From the NCBI GenBank assembly GCA_022781985.1, contig JALESH010000050.1, positions 41,466 to 105,465 of the forward strand: a stretch of DNA of 64,000 nucleotides, written 5' to 3'. Below, one piece after another: positions 1-9,804 of the stretch; positions within the stretch are counted from its first letter, which is position 1; every line of letters starts with the position of its first letter. Origin of the DNA: Lachnospiraceae bacterium. Lineage in GTDB: Bacteria; Bacillota; Clostridia; Lachnospirales; Lachnospiraceae. The notes under the pieces are model-generated. The model did no database searches. It was not told the origin of the DNA and was given only the letters and a program-made list of their open reading frames with translations. A program made the translations under genes and the position numbers.

Positions 1-108
1 CTGCAGTCCATCCCCGGCAGGCTTCCTGCCATTCAGGTATACATTTACATGGTTCATGGCCGCTTCCACCGTAGTCTTCCGGCCCTCTCCGTCAAAATAT
101 TTTATCAT
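1..108 (-). CDS. Hypothetical protein, N-terminal fragment cut by the left edge
   Basis: A minus-strand frame opens with ATG at 108 (an in-frame GTG lies just before it at 111) and stays open to base 1, giving 36 residues that begin MIKYFDGEGRKTTVE. A GGGAGAAG ribosome site precedes it. It lies 33 bp after the acyltransferase stop, so it is probably the next gene of the ugd operon. The fragment is too short to assign to a family. It is absent from the ORF track because its stop is outside the window. Confidence 0.6.
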   Translation of the reverse strand, partial: MIKYFDGEGRKTTVEAAMNHVNVYLNGRKPAGDGLQ

Positions 109-141
109 CACAGCTTCTCCCTTCCATTACAACCAGTACCA

Positions 142-1203
142 TCAGCACACATATTTTCCCAGCGCCGGGATCCGCTTCAGCAGGCCGGCCGCCCCTGCGC
201 TGATGACCGTCACTGCAATAAACAGTACGGGCAGGGAAAGGAGGGCATTAAAGGAAAGGGTGGACAGGCCAAGCTGCTGGAGCACAAAGATAACCAGCAT
301 GTGTATGCCGTAGATCCCAAGGGAAATACCGGAAAGCCACTTCGTCAGCCCTGCCAGCCTGCCCTCTTTCACAAAGGTGTATTTGCAATAAACAAACACC
401 GCAGTACTCCACAGGATCACACTGGGCATCATGGGCATTACAAAGGAAAAGTAAGTCTCATGAAAGGTATTATCCCTGATACACAGATACAGGGTCTTCA
501 GGATGATCACCCCCACTCCAAGGATCCCCGAAGCATAGAGGAGCAGTCTGCTTCTTTTGGAGATCTCATAGGTATGGAGATAGTGTCCCAACAGAAAAAA
601 GCATACATAGCTGCCCATTCCATAGATACACAGCCTGCTGTAATTACTCACAAGAATACCCGCCGCGGTCCCTGAAGAGCGTGAAAGCAGCGGAAAAATA
701 TCCGTAGTCAGAAACCCCAGAAGGATGGCATACAGCAGCTGCTTTTTATCCGCATGATCCGTAAACACCTTCAGTACCGGAACCAGCAGATACAGTCCGA
801 TAATAGCATAGACAAACCACAGGTGCACCTGTGTATCCCCTTTCACTATATTTTTTACAGCCGCGAGAAAAATATTTCCCTCTGTCTGCCCCGCCAGCAG
901 ATGATACATCTGATACACCATTGCCCAAAATACCAAAAATACCACCAGCCTGAAAATATAGACGGTATAGATCCTCCGTATGGAGACCTCTTTCTCCCTG
1001 CGCAGAAACAAGGCGCCCGACATCATAAAAAACACGGGCACGGAGAAACGCATGAAGCCTCCCACTACAGTAAACACCACCCAATTAAAGCTGCCGATAT
1101 ATCCAAACCAGTTCACAGATGCCAGATGGAGCATCACCACGGCCAGAGCTGCCGCCGCCCTCAATACATCCAGGTAATAAATCTTTTTTTCCTTCTTCTC
1201 CAT
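142..1203 (-). CDS. Acyltransferase-3 family membrane O-acyltransferase
   Basis: This 353-residue polytopic protein starts MEKKEKKIYYLDVLRAAAALAVVMLH. The short D-x-L-R stretch followed by a hydrophobic helix and a histidine is the N-terminal signature of the acyltransferase-3 family (OatA, WecH and Oac types). About ten hydrophobic segments follow, which is the usual topology and length, and there is no extra SGNH domain. Family members move acetyl or similar groups across the membrane onto sugar hydroxyls. Placed 30 bp after the YfhO-like gene, it most likely O-acylates the surface polysaccharide. The exact acyl group and sugar cannot be read from the sequence. Confidence 0.88.
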   Translation of the reverse strand: MEKKEKKIYYLDVLRAAAALAVVMLHLASVNWFGYIGSFNWVVFTVVGGFMRFSVPVFFMMSGALFLRREKEVSIRRIYTVYIFRLVVFLVFWAMVYQMYHLLAGQTEGNIFLAAVKNIVKGDTQVHLWFVYAIIGLYLLVPVLKVFTDHADKKQLLYAILLGFLTTDIFPLLSRSSGTAAGILVSNYSRLCIYGMGSYVCFFLLGHYLHTYEISKRSRLLLYASGILGVGVIILKTLYLCIRDNTFHETYFSFVMPMMPSVILWSTAVFVYCKYTFVKEGRLAGLTKWLSGISLGIYGIHMLVIFVLQQLGLSTLSFNALLSLPVLFIAVTVISAGAAGLLKRIPALGKYVC

Positions 1204-1233
1204 ACTAAATTTACCTCTTGTTTCTCCATCACC

Positions 1234-4200
1234 CTATCTGTATTTCAGAAGGATCTCATGGCTTCCTGCTTCCAGCCCAAGTGCCATAAAGCCCACATTG
1301 GCATGGATCAGCTCCTGCTCCTCACCATCCACATAGGCACTCCAGTCCTCATCATAAGGGATGGTAAATACCATGATACCGTCCTTCTGAAGATTCGCAC
1401 TGCCCTCTATCCGCTCCTCCTCAAAATGAGTCAGCTTCAGGCTGCCCTCACTTCTTTCCTCTGTAAGCACGGCAAAATCTGCATAATACACCTCCTGGGG
1501 AATCACGTACAGCTGGGCCTCTGCAATCTCATAGGGCTTTCTCGTATTGGCCAGGATGGGCACCCTGTCCGTTCCCGCCATCATAAATTCCATATAGTGG
1601 TCATTCTCACCCTTCACCAGAGTCACATCTGTGCTGCCCTGCAGCACATTTCCCTGCATATAATAGGCTTCTGCCCGGGCATCCTCCTGCGCACTCATTC
1701 TCACCCTGAGGATAGCCACCTCACCCTCCTCCAGGGGGGCAAAGGCAATCTCCTTCTCATCCAGGCTGACTGCCGTCCTGTATGCCTGCCATTGCTCCGC
1801 GAAAGTCTCGTAGGAGCCCCCTGCCTTCACCCCCTCAGGAAGAAGTCCTGTCTCTCCCTCCCGGATCACACACTGCTCCAGCATGATATTGCGCCTGTCC
1901 ACATAATTATATTCCAGAAATTCCCCTTCCGTCATATACTCATCATAGACATAGCCAAAGGGAAGGGCGTGCTTATTCTCATACAGCACGATACCATCCT
2001 TTTCCGACAGATATTCCAGGCCATAGGTATTCGGCTTCTGATTTTTGGTCAGTACATATTTCACATTAAAAAGTGCATTCACCGCCGCATTTTGTTTTGT
2101 CCCCTTCTGGATATGGTCCATCACCGGCAGACCCAGGCAGCTGTACAGTCTCTGGGTATGGTCGTTGTCACCCACACCGCCTATATAAGAGGCAGTCCCC
2201 CTGTATCTCTGGTACAGGGAATCGCAGTAGGAAACGGAGGTAAACTGCTTATCCACCCGATAGAACTCCCCCTCTTCCCCCACTTTGGCCAGCAGCTCAC
2301 CGGTGGCATCATTGTAGTATATCTTTTCCTCCAATACCTCTGTATTCAGCCCGGCCTTATTATTGATGATCCTGTAGGAGGAGCCTGCCACCTCTGCCGC
2401 TGCGGCGATCACCAGCAGATAGCTGAGGTATGCTTTTTTCTCCCCATCCTTTTCCCTCATCAGCAGAAACAGCAGCAGGGAAAGAAAAGCGCAGAAAACC
2501 AATGCTATGGCCAGATAAAATATCTGTATCCCTTCCTTGAAAAAGAGAACGGACAGAACCAAAAGGACAATATTGGTACCCAGCAGAATTTTGCCGGCCC
2601 TGTCTGCCCCGATCCCCTCCTTCTCCTGCCACAGCGCTGCTGCGAAGAGCAGAAGCAGCACGATGACCCAGAGGGAGGACAGCTTCCATCCTATACCTGC
2701 AAATCCGTTTGCTACATTCCGTACCACCCCGAACGCATTGTAAATGACTGCTCCTGCCAGGGGCAGCATATACCAGCGCCGCTTCCTTTTGTTCATGGCA
2801 CACAGGCCAAGGGGTGCCAGCGCCACTGCTGCCAGACCGCAGTAGAACACCGGATCCTCCAGCCAGTTGGTAACACCTGCATAGGTATCCTCAAACATTC
2901 CCAAAATGTCCGGGCACAGCAGTCTGTAAAACATGATGCGATAGCCGGGCAGCCTGGTATAATTCAGGATATTCTTCCATTCCCCGGCCACCTGGGCTCC
3001 CGTGCTCACTCTGGAGCTTCCCAGCATCTCTGTCAGGGAAGGCAGCCAGGCTGCCAGGGAAACCGCCGCCCCCGCCAGCACGATCCCCGTCAGCTTCAGG
3101 ATACATTTAAGAGGATTTTCCGTCTCTCCCGGTTCTGCCGCCTCCTCCCTGCCGGAGCAGAACCGGAAGACTCCGTAGGCCAGTCCTACCCCGGTGTAGA
3201 GAACGGCCGTATAGCCGTGGTAATTCCAATAGCAAAAAATATTGGCAAGGAAAAACGGCAGCCATTTCTTTGTTTTTTTAAAGCGCTCAAATCCCCATAG
3301 CCACAGAGCCAGGCAGACAGCCTCGTTGGGATAGCTCTGCCACATTCCCCGGGCCACAATATAGCTATTGCAGGAATACCCTAGGCCCAGCAGGCTGCTG
3401 CCCAGCTTCCCTGTCCCCAGCCGACGCAAAAAGCAATAGAAGAACATACCGGCCAGAAATATTTTCAGCATCTGGGCAAGCCCCATGGCATAAGCCAGAT
3501 GCTCCCTGCCGAACAAAGCACAGAAATTTTTCAGGGACAGAATGATGGGCTCCTCTGCATTCCCAAGGGACTCATAGAAGGTATAGCTCCATCCCCACTC
3601 TCCATTGCCGATCCTGTCAGCCAGATGAGCCAGCTGGGCATAGGTCTGATAAAAGGAATCTCCCATATAAAGAAAAACTCTGTCTCCCGGCAGAAAATCC
3701 TGAAACAGGACAAAAATCATGCCTGCCAGCAGGATTCCATAGCACAGCAGAGCTATCCTGTCATCCTCTGCGCGCTCCTTTACCCAGCCATAGAGCCTCC
3801 GCAGCAGCGGCAGTCTGTCAGCCATCACCACCAAAAAGACCGGCACCATGACGGCCGCCAGCTTAAGAAAATAATCCGTCACAATATGCTCTGTGATAGC
3901 CCGGGACAGACGAATGCCAAAATACAGGACAGGATCGTCCCCGGACGGATCCACATAATAGGTCTCTCCCGTGCTGCAGACTGCCTCCACTCCCTCACTG
4001 CCCACCACACAGGCCGCCAGCTCATCTGCAGAAAAGGCTCTGGACCACCGCTGCCCCTGATACAATTCAAAGGAGGAAATTTCTACCTCTTTGTCTGCAG
4101 CTATGATATCCAGGCGCCACTCCTTGTTCCAGCCCAGCATCCCTGCCTGGATCGGAAGAGAGACCCTTCTTCCGTCAATCCGAGCCTGATAGAACTGCTC

Positions 4201-6186
4201 CTGGGTAAAGCCCTCCCCTGTATTCCACCAGAAGATTTCTGTAATATTGCCTGTATGGTCCTCTGTCAGCTCCAGCTTCAGCGTATAATCTGTATACCTG
4301 GGTGCCAGGGCTCCGGCACAGACCAGGAACAGCAGCCCCATAACCGCAAGCCTCCATCTGTTTCTGCCTATCCATGCATATATCCATCCTACTCCCGGTA
4401 AGGTGTCCCCCGTAACCAGGAAAAGGAGTATCAGGGCTGCCAATGACAGACCCAGGCAATATTCTGCAAAGACCTCCTCCAGAATCGTCCGTGAGAGACG
4501 CACTCCAAAAAAGACAGCGGGGTCATTTTCCAGGGGGGTTAAAAAATACCCACCCTCTGTGCAGTAGGCAGTCTCCACCCCCTCACACCTTATCATGTAT
4601 GACTCCAGCTCATTTGCCGGAAAAGACCTGATCTGGCGGTGTCCCCTGTACAGGCCAAGGGCTGTGATCTCTGCAGCGGCATCCGAATTTACCGGATCCA
4701 GGCGCCACTCCCTATCCCATCCCAATGCCCCGTTCTGCAGCGGTATCACAACCTGGTTTCCAAAAATTACAGCTTGGCAGGACTGTTCATGGGTGAATTC
4801 CTCCCCCTCCTCCCACCAGTACAACTGGGCATAATCCCCCGTTCTGTCCTCAGACAGCGCAATCTGCAGGGAATAATCCTCTGACCTGGGCAGGGTTATC
4901 ACGCCCCAGGCCGTCGTCAGCAGCACAGCGAAAGCCAGCCTGCCCTTCTTCTGCAAAATATATTTCCATAAAAAGGCATAGGCACTCTTTAACCCGGGGA
5001 GCCTGTCTCCTATGGCCAGGATAAAAATCACAACAAAAACCATCCACAGTCTCATCAGGTAATGACAGGCAATATCCTTTCTCAGGCTTTGGGACAGGCC
5101 GGCGCCGAAGTACAGGACAGGATCATCTCCCGCCGGCTTGATATAATAAGCCTCCCCGGTGCTGCCAATGTTCTTCACGCCTGCACAGCTTATGATGTAC
5201 TTCTCCAGCTCGTCCGGGGAAAATCTCCTGCTCCTCTCATGCTCCCTGTAGACATCAAAGGACACAATGCTCACATCCATATCGGCATCTATGATATCCA
5301 GACGCCATTCCGTATCCCGGCCCAGTATCCCCCTCTCCAATGGCATCAGGATCTGTCTCCCATAGATCGGAACCTGAAGGGACTGTTCCTGGGCAGAGGC
5401 CTCCCCCTGCTTCCACCAGAAGAGCTGGGCATGCTGCCCCGTCCTGTCCTCAGCCAGCCTGATCTGCAGGGAATAATCCTCTGAATGGGGCAGGGCCATG
5501 ATGCCCCAGAGAGCCGTCAAAAGCACTGCAATGCCCAGCCTGCCCTTACTTTTCCATAGCAGGGCAGTTATCCGCCTTACTCCGGGCAGCCTGTCTGCTG
5601 TGATCAGCAGACAGAGAGCCAGAAAAACCAAGGCCAGCTCTTTTTGATAGCTTCGCTCCATGTGCCTGATAATATCCCGGGAAATACCTGTACCGAAAAA
5701 GATGGCGGGATCCTCCCCCACTGGCTTGATATAATAAGCCCCGCCTGCGCTGCAGGCCGTTTCTATGCCTGCGCGTCCCACCTCATAGGAAGCCAGCGCA
5801 TCCGCCGAAAAATTCTTACGGAAGCTGTCTCCCTTATATAGGTCAAAGGACAGGATGCTCACCTCCAGATCCGCATCCACAATATCCAGCCTCCACTCCT
5901 TGTCGCGGCCCAGCATTTCCTCCCGGAGGGGGATGATCACCTGCTTTCCGCAGATCGCTGCCTGAAAGGACTGCTCCTGAACTGCCTCCTTCCCTGCATC
6001 CCACCAGAAGATCTGTGTACTGCAGCCGGTTCTGTCCTCACCCAGCTCAATATGCAGGGAAAAGTCCGTGGCTTTGGGCTGCATGCCCAATGCACAGACC
6101 AAGAACAGGATCAGTATGATCCCTGCTCTGATACATGCCTGCTTCCAATTTATCCTCTCTGATAGGCTCCTGATTTTCTGATTCAT
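1234..6186 (-). CDS. Giant YfhO-like membrane protein with four tandem N-terminal modules
   Basis: The ORF track extends the frame to 6480, but the likely start is the ATG at 6186, which overlaps the preceding GT4 stop as ATGA and gives 1650 residues. Residues about 810-1650 form a YfhO-type region: many membrane helices, then a soluble C-terminal part ending near a GSHEILLKYR-like strand. YfhO proteins are GT-C-like and in Bacillus are linked to lipoteichoic acid glycosylation. Ahead of it, residues 20-809 are four copies of a module of about 196-200 residues. Each has a membrane helix, a domain with EDRTG, FWW, EQS and EWRLD motifs, and a second helix ending in a (D)RLPG-type turn. Usual YfhO proteins are roughly 800-900 residues, so this one is about double. 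Inference: a membrane glycosyltransferase carrying repeated extracytoplasmic sugar- or polymer-binding domains. Confidence 0.85.
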   Translation of the reverse strand: MNQKIRSLSERINWKQACIRAGIILILFLVCALGMQPKATDFSLHIELGEDRTGCSTQIFWWDAGKEAVQEQSFQAAICGKQVIIPLREEMLGRDKEWRLDIVDADLEVSILSFDLYKGDSFRKNFSADALASYEVGRAGIETACSAGGAYYIKPVGEDPAIFFGTGISRDIIRHMERSYQKELALVFLALCLLITADRLPGVRRITALLWKSKGRLGIAVLLTALWGIMALPHSEDYSLQIRLAEDRTGQHAQLFWWKQGEASAQEQSLQVPIYGRQILMPLERGILGRDTEWRLDIIDADMDVSIVSFDVYREHERSRRFSPDELEKYIISCAGVKNIGSTGEAYYIKPAGDDPVLYFGAGLSQSLRKDIACHYLMRLWMVFVVIFILAIGDRLPGLKSAYAFLWKYILQKKGRLAFAVLLTTAWGVITLPRSEDYSLQIALSEDRTGDYAQLYWWEEGEEFTHEQSCQAVIFGNQVVIPLQNGALGWDREWRLDPVNSDAAAEITALGLYRGHRQIRSFPANELESYMIRCEGVETAYCTEGGYFLTPLENDPAVFFGVRLSRTILEEVFAEYCLGLSLAALILLFLVTGDTLPGVGWIYAWIGRNRWRLAVMGLLFLVCAGALAPRYTDYTLKLELTEDHTGNITEIFWWNTGEGFTQEQFYQARIDGRRVSLPIQAGMLGWNKEWRLDIIAADKEVEISSFELYQGQRWSRAFSADELAACVVGSEGVEAVCSTGETYYVDPSGDDPVLYFGIRLSRAITEHIVTDYFLKLAAVMVPVFLVVMADRLPLLRRLYGWVKERAEDDRIALLCYGILLAGMIFVLFQDFLPGDRVFLYMGDSFYQTYAQLAHLADRIGNGEWGWSYTFYESLGNAEEPIILSLKNFCALFGREHLAYAMGLAQMLKIFLAGMFFYCFLRRLGTGKLGSSLLGLGYSCNSYIVARGMWQSYPNEAVCLALWLWGFERFKKTKKWLPFFLANIFCYWNYHGYTAVLYTGVGLAYGVFRFCSGREEAAEPGETENPLKCILKLTGIVLAGAAVSLAAWLPSLTEMLGSSRVSTGAQVAGEWKNILNYTRLPGYRIMFYRLLCPDILGMFEDTYAGVTNWLEDPVFYCGLAAVALAPLGLCAMNKRKRRWYMLPLAGAVIYNAFGVVRNVANGFAGIGWKLSSLWVIVLLLLFAAALWQEKEGIGADRAGKILLGTNIVLLVLSVLFFKEGIQIFYLAIALVFCAFLSLLLFLLMREKDGEKKAYLSYLLVIAAAAEVAGSSYRIINNKAGLNTEVLEEKIYYNDATGELLAKVGEEGEFYRVDKQFTSVSYCDSLYQRYRGTASYIGGVGDNDHTQRLYSCLGLPVMDHIQKGTKQNAAVNALFNVKYVLTKNQKPNTYGLEYLSEKDGIVLYENKHALPFGYVYDEYMTEGEFLEYNYVDRRNIMLEQCVIREGETGLLPEGVKAGGSYETFAEQWQAYRTAVSLDEKEIAFAPLEEGEVAILRVRMSAQEDARAEAYYMQGNVLQGSTDVTLVKGENDHYMEFMMAGTDRVPILANTRKPYEIAEAQLYVIPQEVYYADFAVLTEERSEGSLKLTHFEEERIEGSANLQKDGIMVFTIPYDEDWSAYVDGEEQELIHANVGFMALGLEAGSHEILLKYR
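3760..6129 (-). repeat. Four tandem in-frame repeats of about 590-600 bp inside the YfhO-like gene
   Basis: Aligning the arginine that opens each membrane helix (residues 20, 216, 416, 612, and again 810 at the core) gives repeat units R1 6129-5542, R2 5541-4942, R3 4941-4354 and R4 4353-3760. Each unit carries the FWW/YWW motif and the EWRLD motif at matching offsets. The units have diverged at protein level, but short DNA identities remain: cagggaataatcctctga occurs at 4867 and again at 5467, exactly 600 bp apart. This points to stepwise tandem duplication in frame. Confidence 0.9.
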
Positions 6187-7367
6187 GCTTTTATGACCCC
6201 TGCTATAACCTCTTTCCACTGATCCAGCACCGTTTCCCAGCGATAGTTCTCCTCCACATACCGGATGCCGGACTCCTTCATTTTTCTGTATTTCCCTTCG
6301 TCCCACATAGCTTCCAATGCCTCCCGGAAGCTCTTGTAATCCCTGTAGGAAAGGCCGCCGCCGCTGCGCCTGCAGTGCCCCTGCAACACGGGAGAGTCTC
6401 CGTTGACGATGATGGGCGTCCCCAGATACATGGCTTCCAGGGCTGCCATAGAAAGGCTTTCGTGCCGGGAGGGCAGGCACAGCGCCCTGGCTCCTGCGAT
6501 GCCGCTGTTCTTATCCTCCTCGGACAGAAAGCCCAGATAACGGACATGTCCGCCCTCCGGCAGTGCCATCTCACTTTTGCCGATCAGCACCAGCGTAACC
6601 ATGGGCTCTTCCCGGGAGCAGCTTTGACAATACCTCTCAAAATATTCTATCAGCTGCCCGCAGCCCTTGTCCACGTCTATTCTTCCCGCATAGATCAGAT
6701 AGGATCCGGAAATGCCGTATTTTTTCTTAAAATCCAAGTTCTCCTCCCCGATCCGGGGAGCGATCCCCATAGCCGCTACCCGGTTGGGCACTGTGCTCAC
6801 GGGAAACAGGGAGAAGACCAGCTCCCTTTCCTCCTCTGTCAGGAATACATAGGCTGCCGGGCTTCCGAACACATCTTCCATCAACTTAAAATGGATATAT
6901 GGCTCTTCATGGGCTGTGGGCACAAAAACTGACTTTTCTCCCACCAGTCCTAGGCCGAAAACAGCCGGGTAGTACAGATAGGTCACAAAGATAAACACAT
7001 CATAGCTTTCCCTGTTCTCTTCTATAAAGTCCAGCAGCTCCGGTGCATAAGGTCCCTGGGCTTTGATCCATATCCGGTTCAGCCATCGGTAATTCATCCC
7101 CAGGGCAGTGATCAGCCTGCCCGTTATCCTTAAAAGCAGCCTCTGCCTCCTTCGCTTCACCGGAAAACGTCTCACCCTTACGCCGTCCACCCATTCCTCC
7201 CTCTCTTTATAATGGTTCTCCCAGGTGGCATAGGAAAGGGCCTGGGTGGTCAGCACCTCCACCTCATACTCCTCCCGCATATGCTCTGCAAGCTGCATGG
7301 TATAGGATTCTGAGCCTCCATTGACCTCCCGTCCATACCGCTGATTGACGATCGCTATCCTTTTCAA
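6183..7367 (-). CDS. GT4-family glycosyltransferase
   Basis: This 394-residue GT-B enzyme has a GGSESY donor-side loop at residues 17-22 and the retaining GT4 E-x7-E motif in HESLSMAALEA at 302-312. The best start is a TTG at 7367 that overlaps the previous stop as TTGA; the protein then begins MKRIAIVNQRYG, typical of the family. Its own stop overlaps the YfhO-like start as ATGA, so the three genes are translationally coupled. It should transfer a sugar from a nucleotide donor to a lipid-linked or nascent glycan at the cytoplasmic face. The sugar is unknown. Confidence 0.9.
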   Translation of the reverse strand: MKRIAIVNQRYGREVNGGSESYTMQLAEHMREEYEVEVLTTQALSYATWENHYKEREEWVDGVRVRRFPVKRRRQRLLLRITGRLITALGMNYRWLNRIWIKAQGPYAPELLDFIEENRESYDVFIFVTYLYYPAVFGLGLVGEKSVFVPTAHEEPYIHFKLMEDVFGSPAAYVFLTEEERELVFSLFPVSTVPNRVAAMGIAPRIGEENLDFKKKYGISGSYLIYAGRIDVDKGCGQLIEYFERYCQSCSREEPMVTLVLIGKSEMALPEGGHVRYLGFLSEEDKNSGIAGARALCLPSRHESLSMAALEAMYLGTPIIVNGDSPVLQGHCRRSGGGLSYRDYKSFREALEAMWDEGKYRKMKESGIRYVEENYRWETVLDQWKEVIAGVIKA

Positions 7368-8596
7368 ATCCTGTCCATCCTTTCGTCCAGAGCCGCCTTC
7401 GCTCTCTCAAAGCTCAGATACTCCTGCACCTTCTTTCTTCCCTCAGCCGCCATTCCTTCATAAAAATCCGGCTCCTCCCGGAGTCTCCTGATCAGCCCGG
7501 CCGCCTGCTCCGTATCCGCATCTGCCCAGCGGCTGCCCTTCTGATAAGGACCGATCCTTTTCTCCAGAGTAATGAGGCTGTAATCCACCAGGCAGGCACA
7601 GGTCTGATCCATAAATTCCGTGGTGGCGGACCAGTTGGTGCAGACAATGGGGGTTCCCATGGCCATTGCCTCTGCCATGGGCAGCCCAAAGCCCTCGGAA
7701 CGGTGCAGGGAAACCAGCACGTTTACCCCGGCTATCAGGGACTCCACCTCAGACCGGGAAAGATTGTCCGTGATAAAATATACATTATGATAAGCCTCCA
7801 GCTCCTTCCCCAGCAGCTGCAGCTCCCGGCTTTCCCCGGCATGACTCACCTTGACCACCAGTCCCACATCAGCTCTTTCCCGGGGAAATGCCTTCTTATA
7901 TGCCTCCAGCGCCCCTCGGGGATTCTTTCTCTCACTGATGCTCTTAAAGTCATACATGACCAGATAGAGGAATTTCTCCTCCGGCAGGCCAAAGTGCTGC
8001 CTTCCATACCTGATATCCTCCCCCATGTCCCGGAGAATATAGGGGATGACAGCCACAGGCTTGTCCGTCACAGCCCTGATGCTTCTGCAGATAAATTCAG
8101 AGGGTGCCCAGATCTCATCCACCGTGTCTATACAGGGTATCCATTCCCGGGGGAAATCCTCCAGCTCCCAGAGCCAGTAAGCGATCTGGTATCTGCCGTC
8201 CAGCAGCTCCACCGGCAGTCTGTTGTAGCTTTCTGCCCAGATGCTGGGGTTGATATGCAGCAGATTGATACCGTAGCGGGCCTCTGCACTGAGCCTGTGC
8301 TCCCACTGGGTATCGCTGTGCTCCAGTCCGCCGGGGGAGTCTGCCTGAATAATACAGAAGGGAATCCCTGCCCTCTCCAAAAGCCCCGCCAGTATCCTCA
8401 TGCTCTGGCCCAATCCGGTTTCCGCCCTGATGTCTCCTATCAGATTGATGCCGAAGGGATGACTCTCCCTGCTGTAGGGGCGCAGGCCCGCCGCCTTCCG
8501 CCCCATGATTTGATTGTTCCTATGCTCCAACAGGGACTTCATCCGCACGATCACATCGTCGGACACCACCCTCTTAATCACTGTTTTGATTCCCAT
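7364..8596 (-). CDS. GT4-family glycosyltransferase
   Basis: The track start (8722) lies deep inside the upstream gene. The ATG at 8596, preceded by AGGAAGAG, is the better start and gives 410 residues with an overlap of 19 bp. An N-terminal tail of about 45 residues is followed by a GT-B fold: GINLIGDIRAETGLGQS near 49-65 and the C-terminal donor site EGFGLPMAEA at 301-310 with the E-x7-E pair. An acidic WLWELEDFP stretch at 141-149 is common in GT4 enzymes of polysaccharide loci. It sits in a run of three GT4 genes, so it probably adds one residue of the repeat unit. Confidence 0.88.
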   Translation of the reverse strand: MGIKTVIKRVVSDDVIVRMKSLLEHRNNQIMGRKAAGLRPYSRESHPFGINLIGDIRAETGLGQSMRILAGLLERAGIPFCIIQADSPGGLEHSDTQWEHRLSAEARYGINLLHINPSIWAESYNRLPVELLDGRYQIAYWLWELEDFPREWIPCIDTVDEIWAPSEFICRSIRAVTDKPVAVIPYILRDMGEDIRYGRQHFGLPEEKFLYLVMYDFKSISERKNPRGALEAYKKAFPRERADVGLVVKVSHAGESRELQLLGKELEAYHNVYFITDNLSRSEVESLIAGVNVLVSLHRSEGFGLPMAEAMAMGTPIVCTNWSATTEFMDQTCACLVDYSLITLEKRIGPYQKGSRWADADTEQAAGLIRRLREEPDFYEGMAAEGRKKVQEYLSFERAKAALDERMDRI

Positions 8597-9789
8597 GCTC
8601 TCTTCCTGTCCGTCTGCTCCCTTTCCATAAGTCCCAGCCCTGCCGCAATCCTGGCTGCGGATCTTTTCCATTGAAACAGCTTCATTCTTTTCTTTATTTC
8701 CTCCGGGGCAACATCTCCGCACTCCTGCCGGATCCCCTGCCGGATCCTGTTCTTTAGCTCCTCCTTGTCTCCCAGGTGGAAATAGGAGGCTGCCTTTCCC
8801 AGTACCTCCTGCAGTGAGGCTGCATCCGAGGAAATGGTGATAGTACCCACCGCCATAGCCTCCAGGGGCGGCATGCCGAAGCCCTCATAGACCGATGGAA
8901 ATATAAAGCAATCTGCCATATGATATACATAAGGCAAATCCTTATCTTCAATAAATCCTGTGACAATGATTTTACTCCGGAACTCCTGTTCTATGCGTTT
9001 CAGAAATGCATCCATTTTCCAGCCCTTCCTCCCGGCCAGCACCAGCGGGATACGGACACTGCCTTCCTCTAAAAGCTCCACATAGGACTCCACCAGAAAG
9101 GGCAGGTTTTTCCTGGGCTCCAGGGTTGCTAGGCACAGCAGATACTGCTCCGGCAGATGATACCTGCGCCGCACATCCAGGGAACGCTGCCTGACTGCCT
9201 CCGCTCTTTCGGCCGCGTCCCTGTCACCTGCCTTAGGCTGGGATTTCACATAATCTGTAAATACGTCAGAAATCCCACAGTAGGCCAGGATGATCTTCCT
9301 TCTGTCATAGCCGAACTGCTCTGCGATTCTGTCTCTTGTGAATTGGGAAATGGTGATGATTCCCCTGCTGACCAGCAGGGCATTTCTGATAGAAAGCTTA
9401 AAGTACCACTCCATCCGCTTTTTCATCGTCTGGGGGCAGTCCCAGCTTGTGAGATCATGGATCACATTGTATATGCCCCTTTTCCAAAAGAGGAGCGGAC
9501 TCTGAAAAGCCAGGAAAAGATAGATGTCTGCCCGGATCCCATATAGGAAAAAGGGCAGGATCACCTGTGCAAACAGCAGCTTGTTCTGTCCCGGGAGGAT
9601 CCTGCAGACTACATTTTTCCTGTTCTCGTATTTCTTCATCTCGGGATGGATGCCCCGTTTAAAAAGCAGGATATAGGTATGCTCCTGCTTTTTATCCAGG
9701 GCGATCAGCTCCTTCGTAATATTCATGGCATAGCGTTCGATTCCAGAAAAATTATCCGCCAATGAGGTAAGATCTATCGCTATTTTCAT
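8578..9789 (-). CDS. GT4-family glycosyltransferase
   Basis: This 403-residue protein begins MKIAIDLTSLADNFSGIERY, a typical GT4 mannosyl- or rhamnosyltransferase-like N-terminus with a GIERY acceptor loop. TLEPRKNL at 222-229 and YEGFGMPPLEA at 301-311 form the donor-binding half with the E-x7-E motif. It starts 15 bp after the SLH protein stop and overlaps the next GT4. The role is cytoplasmic addition of one sugar to the growing lipid-linked chain; donor and linkage cannot be assigned. Confidence 0.9.
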   Translation of the reverse strand: MKIAIDLTSLADNFSGIERYAMNITKELIALDKKQEHTYILLFKRGIHPEMKKYENRKNVVCRILPGQNKLLFAQVILPFFLYGIRADIYLFLAFQSPLLFWKRGIYNVIHDLTSWDCPQTMKKRMEWYFKLSIRNALLVSRGIITISQFTRDRIAEQFGYDRRKIILAYCGISDVFTDYVKSQPKAGDRDAAERAEAVRQRSLDVRRRYHLPEQYLLCLATLEPRKNLPFLVESYVELLEEGSVRIPLVLAGRKGWKMDAFLKRIEQEFRSKIIVTGFIEDKDLPYVYHMADCFIFPSVYEGFGMPPLEAMAVGTITISSDAASLQEVLGKAASYFHLGDKEELKNRIRQGIRQECGDVAPEEIKKRMKLFQWKRSAARIAAGLGLMEREQTDRKRAWESKQ

Positions 9790-9804
9790 ATCCCTGCTTT
9801 TCCT

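Noticed and set aside
754-3300. Plus-strand ORF of 848 residues
   Set aside because: It is the antisense shadow of the YfhO-like and acyltransferase genes; the product is rich in His, Gln and Cys, has no domain and no ribosome site.
6187-6480. N-terminal extension of the YfhO-like protein in the ORF track
   Set aside because: The extra 98 residues overlap the GT4 gene in another frame, are Arg/Gly/His-rich and lack a ribosome site, while the ATG at 6186 has an ATGA overlap.
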